NCBI GenBank assembly: GCA_943371425.1
Contig: CALRUR010000005.1
Span: 152,918-216,917 of the forward strand
Source of the DNA: CAJBVG01 sp943371425
GTDB lineage: Bacteria; Bacteroidota; Bacteroidia; Sphingobacteriales; Sphingobacteriaceae
Direction of reading: 5' to 3'
DNA: 64,000 bases
In this document: one piece after another, positions 33,640 through 41,648 of the stretch
Numbering within the stretch: position 1 is the first letter of the stretch
Layout of the letters: each line of letters starts with the position of its first letter
The notes under the pieces: generated by a model
Databases searched by the model: none
Seen by the model: only the letters and a program-made list of their open reading frames with translations
Told to the model about the DNA's origin: nothing
Translations under genes and position numbers: made by a program

Positions 33640-35085
33640 ATGGCTAAGAGCGTAAAAGCAAAAGCAGCAGCACACGAAACCAATTTCTTTGGTGATGTTT
33701 GTGCGTTCTTTGATAAAGCAGCAAGCTTTACAAAACATCCGCAAGGGTTATTAAACCAAATCAAAACATGTAACAGTGTTTATCGCTTTCAATTTCCTAT
33801 CAGAAAAGCAAACGGTTCTATCGAAGTAATCGATGCTTGGAGGGTGGAACACTCTCACCACAAGCTACCTACTAAAGGTGGTATTCGTTATAGCGAAATG
33901 GTGAATGAAGATGAAGTGATGGCATTAGCAGCTTTGATGACGTATAAATGTGCAATCGTAAACGTAGGTTTCGGTGGTGCTAAAGGTGGTGTAAGAATCA
34001 ACCCGAAAAATTATACTGTTGGCGAATTAGAAAACATTACTCGTCGTTATACTTCTGAGTTAATTAAGAAAAACTTTATTGGCCCGGGCATTGACGTTCC
34101 TGCACCAGATTACGGAACAGGCGAAAGAGAAATGTCGTGGATTGTAGATACATATGCTACTTTCAACCCAGGTTCATTAGATGCAAGTGCTTGCGTTACG
34201 GGTAAACCGATTTCACAATCGGGTATCAACGGACGTAGAGAAGCAACTGGTCGTGGTGTATTTTTCGCAACTAGAGAATGTGTTTCTGTACCAGAAGACA
34301 TGAAGAAATTAGGCTTAACGCCAGGCATTGAAGGCAAAAAAGTTATTGTACAAGGTTTAGGTAATGTAGGTTTCTACTCAGCTAAATTTATACAAGAAGC
34401 TGGAGGTATTATTGTAGGTCTTTGTGAGTTCGAAGGTTCTATTTATAATCCAAAAGGTTTAGATGTTGAAAAAGTATTTGAACACAGAAAAAAAACTGGA
34501 TCAATTTTAGGTTACAAAGGTGCAACTAAAGAATTCAAAAATTCTGCTTTAGGTTTAGAGCAAGAGTGTGATATCTTAGTTCCTGCAGCGTTAGAAAACC
34601 AAATTACTGCCGATAACATTAAGCGCATTAAAGCAAAAATTATTGCAGAAGGTGCTAATGGTCCTACTACTCCGCAAGCAGCAGAGTACTTCGTTAAAAA
34701 CGGTGGTATCATTATACCTGATGCTTATTGTAATGCAGGTGGGGTAACGGTTTCTTATTTCGAGTGGTTGAAAAACTTATCGCATGTAGCATTTGGCCGT
34801 ATGGACAAGCGTTACGAAGAAAACCAAAACAGAACGCTGGTAGATACTATTGAAAAAGCAACGGGCGTTAAATTAACTGACGACCAACGCAAAGCAATTG
34901 TAAAAGGACCAGATGAATTAGAATTAGTAAATTCTGGTTTAGAAGAATCGATGGTACGTTCGTATCATGAGATTCGCGAAATCAGAATGCAAAATAAAAA
35001 AATCGATAGTTTGAGAACTGCAGCATTTGTTGGAGCAATCGACAAAATCGCGGTGTCTTACATGAATCTTGGTATTTTCCCTTGA
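33640..35085 (+). CDS. gdhA: Glutamate (Glu/Leu/Phe/Val) dehydrogenase
   Basis: 481 residues from the ATG at 33640 (a TTG two codons upstream is less likely). The N-terminal domain has GGIRYSEMVNEDEVMALA, the catalytic lysine in MTYKCAIVN and GGAKGGVRI; the Rossmann domain has VQGLGNVGFYSAKF. It interconverts glutamate and 2-oxoglutarate with NAD(P). Sequence alone does not settle cofactor or whether leucine is preferred, but the length and core favour glutamate. A strong terminator follows at 35106. Confidence 0.9.
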   Translation: MAKSVKAKAAAHETNFFGDVCAFFDKAASFTKHPQGLLNQIKTCNSVYRFQFPIRKANGSIEVIDAWRVEHSHHKLPTKGGIRYSEMVNEDEVMALAALMTYKCAIVNVGFGGAKGGVRINPKNYTVGELENITRRYTSELIKKNFIGPGIDVPAPDYGTGEREMSWIVDTYATFNPGSLDASACVTGKPISQSGINGRREATGRGVFFATRECVSVPEDMKKLGLTPGIEGKKVIVQGLGNVGFYSAKFIQEAGGIIVGLCEFEGSIYNPKGLDVEKVFEHRKKTGSILGYKGATKEFKNSALGLEQECDILVPAALENQITADNIKRIKAKIIAEGANGPTTPQAAEYFVKNGGIIIPDAYCNAGGVTVSYFEWLKNLSHVAFGRMDKRYEENQNRTLVDTIEKATGVKLTDDQRKAIVKGPDELELVNSGLEESMVRSYHEIREIRMQNKKIDSLRTAAFVGAIDKIAVSYMNLGIFP

Positions 35086-35105
35086 TCTATATTGGTACCG
35101 AAAAC

Positions 35106-35138
35106 AAAAAACCCTCGTCGAAAGATCGAGGGTTTTTT
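35106..35138 (+). terminator. Rho-independent terminator of gdhA
   Basis: A 12-bp stem (AAAAAACCCTCG with its complement) and a 9-nt loop followed by a T-run, 20 bp after the gdhA stop. Confidence 0.9.
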
Positions 35139-35157
35139 TTTTAGAAAAATTCTAAAT

Positions 35158-35322
35158 ATCACCACCCCTCAACTCCGCTACGCTTCGTTCGGGGACCGAT
35201 TCAATCTTGGTTAGGTAAAAAGGAAAAAAGAATCGCGCCATCGGCGCGTTTCTTTTTTCCTTTTTTTGATTGAAGTAAAGTCGGTCCCCGAACGAAGCGT
35301 AGCGGAGTTGAGGGGCAGTGAT
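35158..35322. mobile_element. MITE-like element with terminal inverted repeats, copy A
   Basis: Terminal inverted repeats of ~42 bp (35158-35199 and 35281-35322) containing CCCCTCAACTCCGCTACGC and TTCGGGGACCGA, enclosing a hairpin at 35221-35261 with a 19-bp stem (one mismatch) and apex CGCC-ATC-GGCG. No open frame inside. It lies between convergent genes gdhA and the TonB receptor. Shares TIRs and apex with the element at 47732. Confidence 0.8.
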
Positions 35323-35388
35323 AATGTGTTCCAATATTTACAAAAGTGCCAACTCTAACGACTAAATACTAAGGACTAATATCTAATT

Positions 35389-37818
35389 TCAAAAGTTTGC
35401 TCTGAGCGTTAGCCCAATATTCCTGCCGCTACTGTTAATACCCGATGCAAATACTCTGTACGCTCTATCGGTAATATTATCAACATTTAATTGTGCCATA
35501 AAATACTGGTTTAGTTGATAGCTGTATCTCAAATTAAGTGTATACCATGCAGGCATTCCGTTTGTAGTTGCATAGTTTAAATTATCTTCACCAGCTAAAT
35601 TATAATCTTCTAATTTTTTGGCTGCATTAAATAATGCAAATACTTCTGTACGCATTTTTTTTGCTTTCCATACAAACGAGAATTTACCAAAGGCTGGTGC
35701 AATATGGTCGAGTGGGGTATTGGGGCTCACACTTGTAACTCTACCATAAGTGTAATTATAACTTGCCTGAGTGCTAAACTTATCGTTTATTTCGTAATTA
35801 AGTAAAGCACTAAAACCTGCAATGTATGCTTCGCCTGCATTTACATTTTTTTGAACTCTACTTAAGGTATCACCAAACATAATGTATTCGGCCCCATTAA
35901 AAGTTGAATTTTGCGTTACAATGGCATCGTTTATACGAGTAAAAAATCCAATTCCAGTAACCTGAAATTTTTCGGCAATAGATTTACTAATAGATAACTC
36001 TGCATTGTATGTTTTCTCCGATTGTAAATCCGGGTTAGGTAAAATTACGGTACCAACGGTACTGCTAGAACCCAGCGTATCACCTTTCTGCGATTCAAAT
36101 ATTTTTGCTAAATCATCTACGTTTGGCGACCTAAATCCAGTGGCAATGTTTAAGCCAATTTTCCATGAGGCAGTTGGCTTATACACCAAGCCCGCTTGTG
36201 CGGTTAGCATGTTATTGGTTTGGTTTATTTTATCATATGGAAATGCGAAAAAAGTTTTATCGCTAAAATTTGAATATAAATTATAATAGCTATATCGCAG
36301 CCCCTCATTTAAAGTAAGTTTATCGGTAATTCTGTGCGAAGAGGTAATATAGGCAGAAGCCGATTGAGTGCTCGATCCATCAACAGGGTAGCGCGTATCT
36401 AAATTACTGCGTACTCCTGTATTTAAGTTTTCGGCATAGGCGCTAGATTGTACATCATTATAAATAAACTCTACACCGTAACGTATATCAGCCTTTCCGA
36501 GCATCTTATCAAAATCGGCATTTACAGAATAGACACTTACATTTTCTGTTCGATGGTTAAGTTTGCTGCTATTCCAATTTCTATTATGCCTACTTTCTTC
36601 AATAGCTTGGTAAGCAAAAGTTACCTGTGCTTTATCATAAATAGTATTTCCATTTAATCTTAATTGGTAGCTTGCGAGCAATCGTTCTTGCGGACCGTAA
36701 TACCATTGGGCACTTCTAAACACACCGGCATTGTTTACATCCGTTAGCCTGTCATACCTCGGTACATCTGTAGTAGTAGAGTATTGTATATTCAACACAT
36801 GTGTTAATCGCTCATTTTGCTTGAACAAAAATTTCTGCATAAAATCATATTGAGTATAACCGCTACTTTTTTGTACTAAAGAGTCGGAGTTTCTCAACAT
36901 CGTATCAACGCCGTTAATTCTTGCTTGATAAAAATTACGGATGCCTAAACTGCCCATTTCTTTACTTCGATTTTTGCCTTGCCTTAAATCGTCAAAATCC
37001 GAAATCGTAAAACTCGTAAGGCTACCTATATTTTTATTGCTGATGGCTAAATCAACATGCGCTGTGCGTTCGTTGTTAGCGCTTGCATACCTACTAAATG
37101 CAGTACCAGAAAAGTTTAAATCGTTATTATTTGTAAGCTTTGGTTCCTTGGTATAAAAATGCATTACCCCACCTAAGGCATCGCTCCCGTACATCAACGA
37201 ACCCGAACCAAATAAAATTTCCATGCGCTCTAACACCGCTTGGTCCATGCTTATTACATTTTGCAAATGTCCGCCGCGGTAAATTGCATTGTTTAAGCGA
37301 ACTCCATCTATAACCATTAATACCTTGTTGGCTTCAAAGCCTCTAATTACGGGGCTTCCGCCGCCAGCCTGACTTTTCTGAACATTTACCAAGCCAGTAT
37401 TCTGCAATAAATCGGCAGTGGTTTGCAAATTACTTTGCGCAATTTGTTTTGCTTTTATTACTGCAATTTGTTGCGGTAATTTCTCCGACGATTCTTCGAA
37501 CCTATTGGCAGATATTACCACTTCGTTTGTATTATAGGCACGTTCTGTTAAATACACAACGTAGTTTGCCTTTGCTAATTCTTCTTTCGTTTTTACTAGT
37601 GTTGTGTAACCAACCATGCTAAACTGCAAACTAGTATAATTTTTTGTGTTGATGGTGGCGCTTCCTTTAACATCGGTACTCAATACATCTGTAGTATTTA
37701 CTCTAATTACAACACCTTGTATAGGAGCAAAACTCATTTTATCTTTTACAATAATTGTTTGAGCAAATCCTGAAATAGCAAGCAACACCATCATCAATAT
37801 GAAGGTTGTTTTTTTCAT
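35389..37818 (-). CDS. TonB-dependent receptor
   Basis: 809 residues from the ATG at 37818, which begins a proper signal peptide (MKKTTFILMMVLLAISGFAQ); the frame stays open into repeat DNA upstream. A carboxypeptidase-regulatory-like beta domain (about 20-100) precedes the plug (VISANRFEESSEKLPQQIAV; GGGSPVIRGFEANKVLMVID) and a 22-strand barrel ending in a terminal aromatic (LTLRANF). It imports a large ligand across the outer membrane with TonB energy. No SusD gene is adjacent, so a siderophore, metal or vitamin ligand is more likely than a glycan. A 190-residue hypothetical lies just upstream. Confidence 0.93.
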   Translation of the reverse strand: MKKTTFILMMVLLAISGFAQTIIVKDKMSFAPIQGVVIRVNTTDVLSTDVKGSATINTKNYTSLQFSMVGYTTLVKTKEELAKANYVVYLTERAYNTNEVVISANRFEESSEKLPQQIAVIKAKQIAQSNLQTTADLLQNTGLVNVQKSQAGGGSPVIRGFEANKVLMVIDGVRLNNAIYRGGHLQNVISMDQAVLERMEILFGSGSLMYGSDALGGVMHFYTKEPKLTNNNDLNFSGTAFSRYASANNERTAHVDLAISNKNIGSLTSFTISDFDDLRQGKNRSKEMGSLGIRNFYQARINGVDTMLRNSDSLVQKSSGYTQYDFMQKFLFKQNERLTHVLNIQYSTTTDVPRYDRLTDVNNAGVFRSAQWYYGPQERLLASYQLRLNGNTIYDKAQVTFAYQAIEESRHNRNWNSSKLNHRTENVSVYSVNADFDKMLGKADIRYGVEFIYNDVQSSAYAENLNTGVRSNLDTRYPVDGSSTQSASAYITSSHRITDKLTLNEGLRYSYYNLYSNFSDKTFFAFPYDKINQTNNMLTAQAGLVYKPTASWKIGLNIATGFRSPNVDDLAKIFESQKGDTLGSSSTVGTVILPNPDLQSEKTYNAELSISKSIAEKFQVTGIGFFTRINDAIVTQNSTFNGAEYIMFGDTLSRVQKNVNAGEAYIAGFSALLNYEINDKFSTQASYNYTYGRVTSVSPNTPLDHIAPAFGKFSFVWKAKKMRTEVFALFNAAKKLEDYNLAGEDNLNYATTNGMPAWYTLNLRYSYQLNQYFMAQLNVDNITDRAYRVFASGINSSGRNIGLTLRANF

Positions 37819-37850
37819 GATTAAAAAATAATGGGTTTTAAAAAATAGAT

Positions 37851-38423
37851 TTATAGTACATTGTAAGTTGTACAATGTACATTGTACTCTGTACAACGTA
37901 CTATTTCCGGGGGTTCATTAGATGGTTTAACCCAATTGTTATCGATGAACAAGTGATTGGGAAAATAATTTTTTATTTTAAAAGTATTCACATAACTACT
38001 AACTGAATTATTAGTTATAGCTTGTATTTTCAATAGTTTTAACAAGATTTTAGTACTAGGTTTACCATCTTTTTGTATATCACTAAAACTATTTATATGT
38101 TCATTCAAATTTGCAAATAATCTACTCTCTTGGTCGTCATTTATACATGCAATTTTTACCGAATCGTTTTCTGTTTCAATTTTTTTCACTACATCATACA
38201 TTCGATTTTGGTACTTAAATTCTTTTGAGTGTATCCACTCTAAATTTTCGAAATCTGTGTAGCTAAAAGTGAAATAGGTTAATTCTGCTTCCGAGAGTCC
38301 TGCTTTAATTTTTCGTTTAATCTCTTTTTTGCATAACATAAAATTGGTATTAAACACCAAAATGTATCCGGCACATTGGTAAAATATGCTCAATACAAGT
38401 AGGTATGTAATTATTTTTCTCAC
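37851..38423 (-). CDS. Hypothetical membrane-anchored protein upstream of TonB receptor
   Basis: A 190-residue protein with an N-terminal hydrophobic segment (LLVLSIFYQCAGYILVF) and a conserved-looking core (SKEFKYQNRMYDVVKKIETENDSVKIACINDD). Similar small proteins often precede TonB receptors in Bacteroidota; their role is unknown. Its last ~15 codons are made of a heptad repeat array (37856-37904): the tail RCTEYNVHCTTYNVL repeats every seven codons because three heptads equal 21 bp. The array has apparently replaced or extended the native C-terminus. Confidence 0.7.
   Translation of the reverse strand: MRKIITYLLVLSIFYQCAGYILVFNTNFMLCKKEIKRKIKAGLSEAELTYFTFSYTDFENLEWIHSKEFKYQNRMYDVVKKIETENDSVKIACINDDQESRLFANLNEHINSFSDIQKDGKPSTKILLKLLKIQAITNNSVSSYVNTFKIKNYFPNHLFIDNNWVKPSNEPPEIVRCTEYNVHCTTYNVL
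37856..37904. repeat. Heptad array, unit GTACNNN, inside a gene end
   Basis: Seven in-phase 7-bp units (GTACATT, GTAAGTT, GTACAAT, GTACATT, GTACTCT, GTACAAC, GTACTAT). GTAC is kept in six of seven while the last three bases vary. The array is translated as the C-terminus of the 190-residue protein. Confidence 0.8.
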
Positions 38424-38531
38424 ACTGCAAGTTAAATTATTATTTCAATTGTAAAAATATGTTTAAACAAATAGTTTATTAATAGGTTATTTATACATTT
38501 ACATCCAAACACTCAATCTGCATAAATTTAT

Positions 38532-40286
38532 ATGAAATTATTATACGGTTATTTAAAAAATTACTGGCAATTAGGCATTCTAGCCCTTGTTTTAGCGGCC
38601 ATTAACCAAGGTTTCTCGCTGTTAGATCCACTTATATTTCGCCATGTAATAGATAATTACGCAACAAAATTCGACCAATTAACGCGCGACGAGTACATCC
38701 GTGGGGTTGGTTTGTTATTAGGTGGAACCATAGGAGTAGCCTTTATTTCACGTATTGCCAAAAACTTTCAAGATTATTTTGTTAACGTAATTACACAACG
38801 TTTAGGGGCAAAAATGTATTCTGATGGCTTAGAACACTCACTAGGTTTATCTTATGCACAATTTGAAGACCAACGAAGCGGCGAAACTTTAGGCATCTTA
38901 CAAAAAGTGAGGAGTGATGTTGAAAAATTAATTTCGGTAGCAGTAAACACTCTATTTACGACCATCATTGGTATTATATTCGTAATGGTATATGCGGTTT
39001 CGGTACATTGGTTAATTGCACCTGTGTTTTTAGCTGTTGTACCCTTGTTAGGTGCATTAAGCTCTGCATTAAGTAAACGAATTAAGAAAATCCAAAAGGA
39101 AATTGTTGGCGAAACCACAGCCTTGGCTGGTTCTACAACAGAATCGTTACGTAACATAGAGTTGGTAAAATCATTAGGCTTGGTACAACAAGAAATAAAG
39201 CGATTAAATTCTACCACCACCAAAATTTTAGGACTCGAATTAAAGAAAGTAAAATACATAAGAAGCTTGAGTTTTATACAAGGTACAGCAGTAAATTTTC
39301 TGCGTACATGTATCATGTTCATCATGTTGTTTTTAATTTTCCAAAGAGAAATTTCGGTAGGGCAAATGTTCTCTTTAATGTTTTATAGCTTCTTTATTTT
39401 TGGTCCACTGCAAGAATTGGGCAATGTAATAAATACCTACCGCGAAGCAGAGGTATCCTTAGCTAATTTCGAAAAAATAATGAATACCCCACGCGAGCCT
39501 AAACCGGCAAATCCGGTGCGTATAGAAAAAGTAAATGCATTAGAATTTAAAGGAGTAAGTTTCCAACATCAAACATCAAAATCTAAAGCTATACATGATA
39601 TTAATTTTGAAGTAAAAGCGGGCGAAACCATTGCATTTGTTGGTCCTTCGGGCTCTGGTAAAACTACTTTAGTAAAACTATTGGTGGGTTTATATCAACC
39701 TAAAGAAGGAGAAATATTTTACAATACCGTAAGCGGAAATAAAATTGATTTAGATTTATTACGCGAACGAATTGGTTTTGTAACGCAAGATACGCAGCTG
39801 TTTGCAGGCACCATTCGCGAAAACTTATTGTTCGTAAATCCTACAGCAAGCGACCAGGAGTGTTATGATGTATTGATGAAAGCTGCATGCCAAAATTTAT
39901 TGGAACGTGCAGATAAAGGCTTGGATTCGATGATAGGCGAGGGTGGAGTAAAAGTTTCGGGAGGAGAGAAGCAACGTCTATCGATTGCAAGAGCATTGCT
40001 ACGTAAACCAAATTTAATGGTATTCGACGAAGCAACCTCGGCACTCGACTCTTTAACCGAAGACGAAATTAACGATACCATTAAACAAGTGTCGAGCGGA
40101 AACGAACACATTACTATTATGATTGCCCATAGGTTATCAACCATTATGCATGCCGATCGTATATACGTGCTCGAACGTGGAAACATTGTAGAACAAGGCA
40201 AGCACGAAGATTTAATAGACCATAAAGGATTGTATTATGCAATGTGGCGACAACAGATTGGGGAACGTAAATTTGCAGAAGCGTAA
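38532..40286 (+). CDS. ABC transporter, fused permease and ATPase
   Basis: A 584-residue half-transporter of the MsbA/LmrA exporter type. Six membrane helices (about 15-320) are followed by a nucleotide-binding domain with Walker A GPSGSGKTT, signature VSGGEKQR, Walker B LMVFDEATS and the H-loop AHRLST. It should dimerise and export a lipid, peptide or drug; the substrate cannot be told. Monocistronic, with an octad array starting at its stop codon. Confidence 0.93.
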   Translation: MKLLYGYLKNYWQLGILALVLAAINQGFSLLDPLIFRHVIDNYATKFDQLTRDEYIRGVGLLLGGTIGVAFISRIAKNFQDYFVNVITQRLGAKMYSDGLEHSLGLSYAQFEDQRSGETLGILQKVRSDVEKLISVAVNTLFTTIIGIIFVMVYAVSVHWLIAPVFLAVVPLLGALSSALSKRIKKIQKEIVGETTALAGSTTESLRNIELVKSLGLVQQEIKRLNSTTTKILGLELKKVKYIRSLSFIQGTAVNFLRTCIMFIMLFLIFQREISVGQMFSLMFYSFFIFGPLQELGNVINTYREAEVSLANFEKIMNTPREPKPANPVRIEKVNALEFKGVSFQHQTSKSKAIHDINFEVKAGETIAFVGPSGSGKTTLVKLLVGLYQPKEGEIFYNTVSGNKIDLDLLRERIGFVTQDTQLFAGTIRENLLFVNPTASDQECYDVLMKAACQNLLERADKGLDSMIGEGGVKVSGGEKQRLSIARALLRKPNLMVFDEATSALDSLTEDEINDTIKQVSSGNEHITIMIAHRLSTIMHADRIYVLERGNIVEQGKHEDLIDHKGLYYAMWRQQIGERKFAEA

Positions 40287-40342
40287 TTGTCGAAATGTCG
40301 AATAGTCGAAATGTCGAAATGTCGAAAGGTCGAATTGTCGAA
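40287..40342. repeat. Octad array, unit NNGTCGAA
   Basis: Seven strictly in-phase 8-bp units beginning right after the TAA of the ABC gene: TTGTCGAA, ATGTCGAA, TAGTCGAA, ATGTCGAA twice, AGGTCGAA, TTGTCGAA. Six positions are invariant and two vary. The reverse-complement array is at 41109-41148, on the other side of the next gene. Confidence 0.88.
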
Positions 40343-40359
40343 ATTTTGTAAATTCGCTT

Positions 40360-41007
40360 ATGATATTCTTCATCCTTACTACCGTAATCACTTTCATGCT
40401 TTTCGCTTGGGCAGTTAAACCAGCGTATCGTTTGAAAGTAATGATAGCAGTATTTGCTTGGCTAAGCTTGCAAGGTTTGTTAGCGTTTAATGGTTTTTAT
40501 ACCGTTACAGACAGCATTCCACCGCGTTTTATTTTCGCAGTGCTCCCTACTTTTTTGTTTATTTTTTATATGATATTTTTTAAATGGAAAAATGTAGAAA
40601 ATAAATTTGATGCAGAGCGCTTAACTTATTTCCATATTGTGCGAATACCTGTAGAAATAGCAATCTTCAGCTGGTACACGCAAGGGCTAGTTCCTAAATT
40701 AATGACCTTTGAAGGAGTTAATTTTGATATTGTAAGTGGCTTAACGGCTTTCTTTATAGGCTTCGCCTATTTCCGTAAAAATTGGATTTCTACTCGAGTA
40801 TATAAAATCTGGAATTTTATTTGTTTAGGCTTGCTTTTAAACATAGTAGTGCAAGCCATTGGCTCCGCTCAAACTCCATTGCAATTCCAAGCGTTTGAGC
40901 AACCAAATGTGGCGGTAATGTATTTTCCGTATAATTGGTTGCCGAGTTTTATAGTGCCAGCGGTGTTGTTTGCGCATTTGTATTGTTTGAGGAAAGATTT
41001 TTTTTAG
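40360..41007 (+). CDS. Hypothetical multi-pass membrane protein
   Basis: A 215-residue protein with about six hydrophobic helices (for example FILTTVITFMLFAWAV near the start and YNWLPSFIVPAVLFAHLY near the end) and no recognised domain. It is bracketed by two inverted octad arrays (40287-40342 and 41109-41148) and followed at once by a CACAAAG-family repeat. The conserved-looking FHIVRIPVEI and QAFEQPNVAVMYFPYNWLP segments suggest a real family rather than chance. Function unknown. Confidence 0.7.
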   Translation: MIFFILTTVITFMLFAWAVKPAYRLKVMIAVFAWLSLQGLLAFNGFYTVTDSIPPRFIFAVLPTFLFIFYMIFFKWKNVENKFDAERLTYFHIVRIPVEIAIFSWYTQGLVPKLMTFEGVNFDIVSGLTAFFIGFAYFRKNWISTRVYKIWNFICLGLLLNIVVQAIGSAQTPLQFQAFEQPNVAVMYFPYNWLPSFIVPAVLFAHLYCLRKDFF

Positions 41008-41092
41008 CTCACAAAGTACACTAAGTACACACAAAGTCGCACAGAGTTTTTCATTGTGCACCATTGTGCGTACCTCGAGCCCATTGTGACCT
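41006..41092. repeat. CACAAAG-family inverted repeat
   Basis: AGCTCACAAAG at the left and its partner CATTGTGACCT at the right form an imperfect palindrome with internal CACA and GCACA words every 10-11 bp; it starts in the stop codon of the membrane protein. Same layout as the copy at 3871. Confidence 0.65.
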
Positions 41093-41108
41093 AAAAAAAG
41101 ATAACTCT

Positions 41109-41148
41109 AATTCGACAATTCGACCTTTCGATATTTCGACTATTCGAT
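41109..41148. repeat. Octad array, unit NNTTCGAC
   Basis: Five in-phase 8-bp units (AATTCGAC twice, CTTTCGAT, ATTTCGAC, TATTCGAT), the reverse complement of the array at 40287. Confidence 0.8.
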
Positions 41149-41158
41149 ATAAATTCCT

Positions 41159-41166
41159 TAAATTTG
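41159..41166 (+). promoter_or_regulatory. Candidate -7 element (TAAATTTG) of ccmE
   Basis: TAAATTTG fits TAnnTTTG and lies 54 bp before the preferred ccmE ATG, just after the octad array. Confidence 0.4.
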
Positions 41167-41220
41167 CCTTATTATAAACCAAAATCATGTATTTGGGTTA
41201 TTAATCAAACATCAATTCGA

Positions 41221-41619
41221 ATGAAAAAAAGTCACATCATCTTATTAGTTATAATTGCAGTGGCTATTGGGGCCATTGTAAGCACTTTTGCAGATTCTAG
41301 CACTTACGGCGATTTTGCCCAAGCTAAAGAAGATGGCAGCGAAATACACGTAGTAGGGAAGCTTGTAAAAGAAAAAGAACTCGTTTACGATCCTATTAAA
41401 GATGCCAACTATTTCTCTTTTTACTTAATAGACAATAAAGGCGAAGAATGTAAAATAGTATTCAACGGAACTAAACCTCAAGATTTTGAACGTTCGGAGC
41501 AAATTGTAATTACAGGCAAAATGCAAGGCGACCAATTTCATGCAGATAAAATTTTGATGAAATGCCCATCTAAATACACTAACGACAAGGTAGAAACAAA
41601 AGAGTTCAAAGCATCTTAA
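41221..41619 (+). CDS. ccmE: Heme chaperone CcmE, CxxxY variant
   Basis: 132 residues from the ATG at 41221, which gives a single N-terminal membrane anchor (IILLVIIAVAIGAIVS); an upstream in-frame ATG at 41164 would precede the anchor with unrelated residues. The OB-fold domain has HVVGKLVKE, KIVFNGTKPQDF and EQIVITGKM. The heme-binding motif is KCPSKY: Cys115 occupies the place of the canonical His in HxxxY, and Tyr119 is kept. CxxxY is known from the variant system in Desulfovibrio and archaea. It carries heme from CcmC to CcmF. Confidence 0.92.
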   Translation: MKKSHIILLVIIAVAIGAIVSTFADSSTYGDFAQAKEDGSEIHVVGKLVKEKELVYDPIKDANYFSFYLIDNKGEECKIVFNGTKPQDFERSEQIVITGKMQGDQFHADKILMKCPSKYTNDKVETKEFKAS

Positions 41620-41645
41620 TTCATAATTTACAATTCACAATTCAT
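41618..41645. repeat. Heptad array, unit AATTCAC/AATTCAT
   Basis: Four in-phase 7-bp units (AATTCAT, AATTTAC, AATTCAC, AATTCAT) fill the 29-bp gap between ccmE and ccmF. Confidence 0.7.
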
Positions 41646-41648
41646 TTA

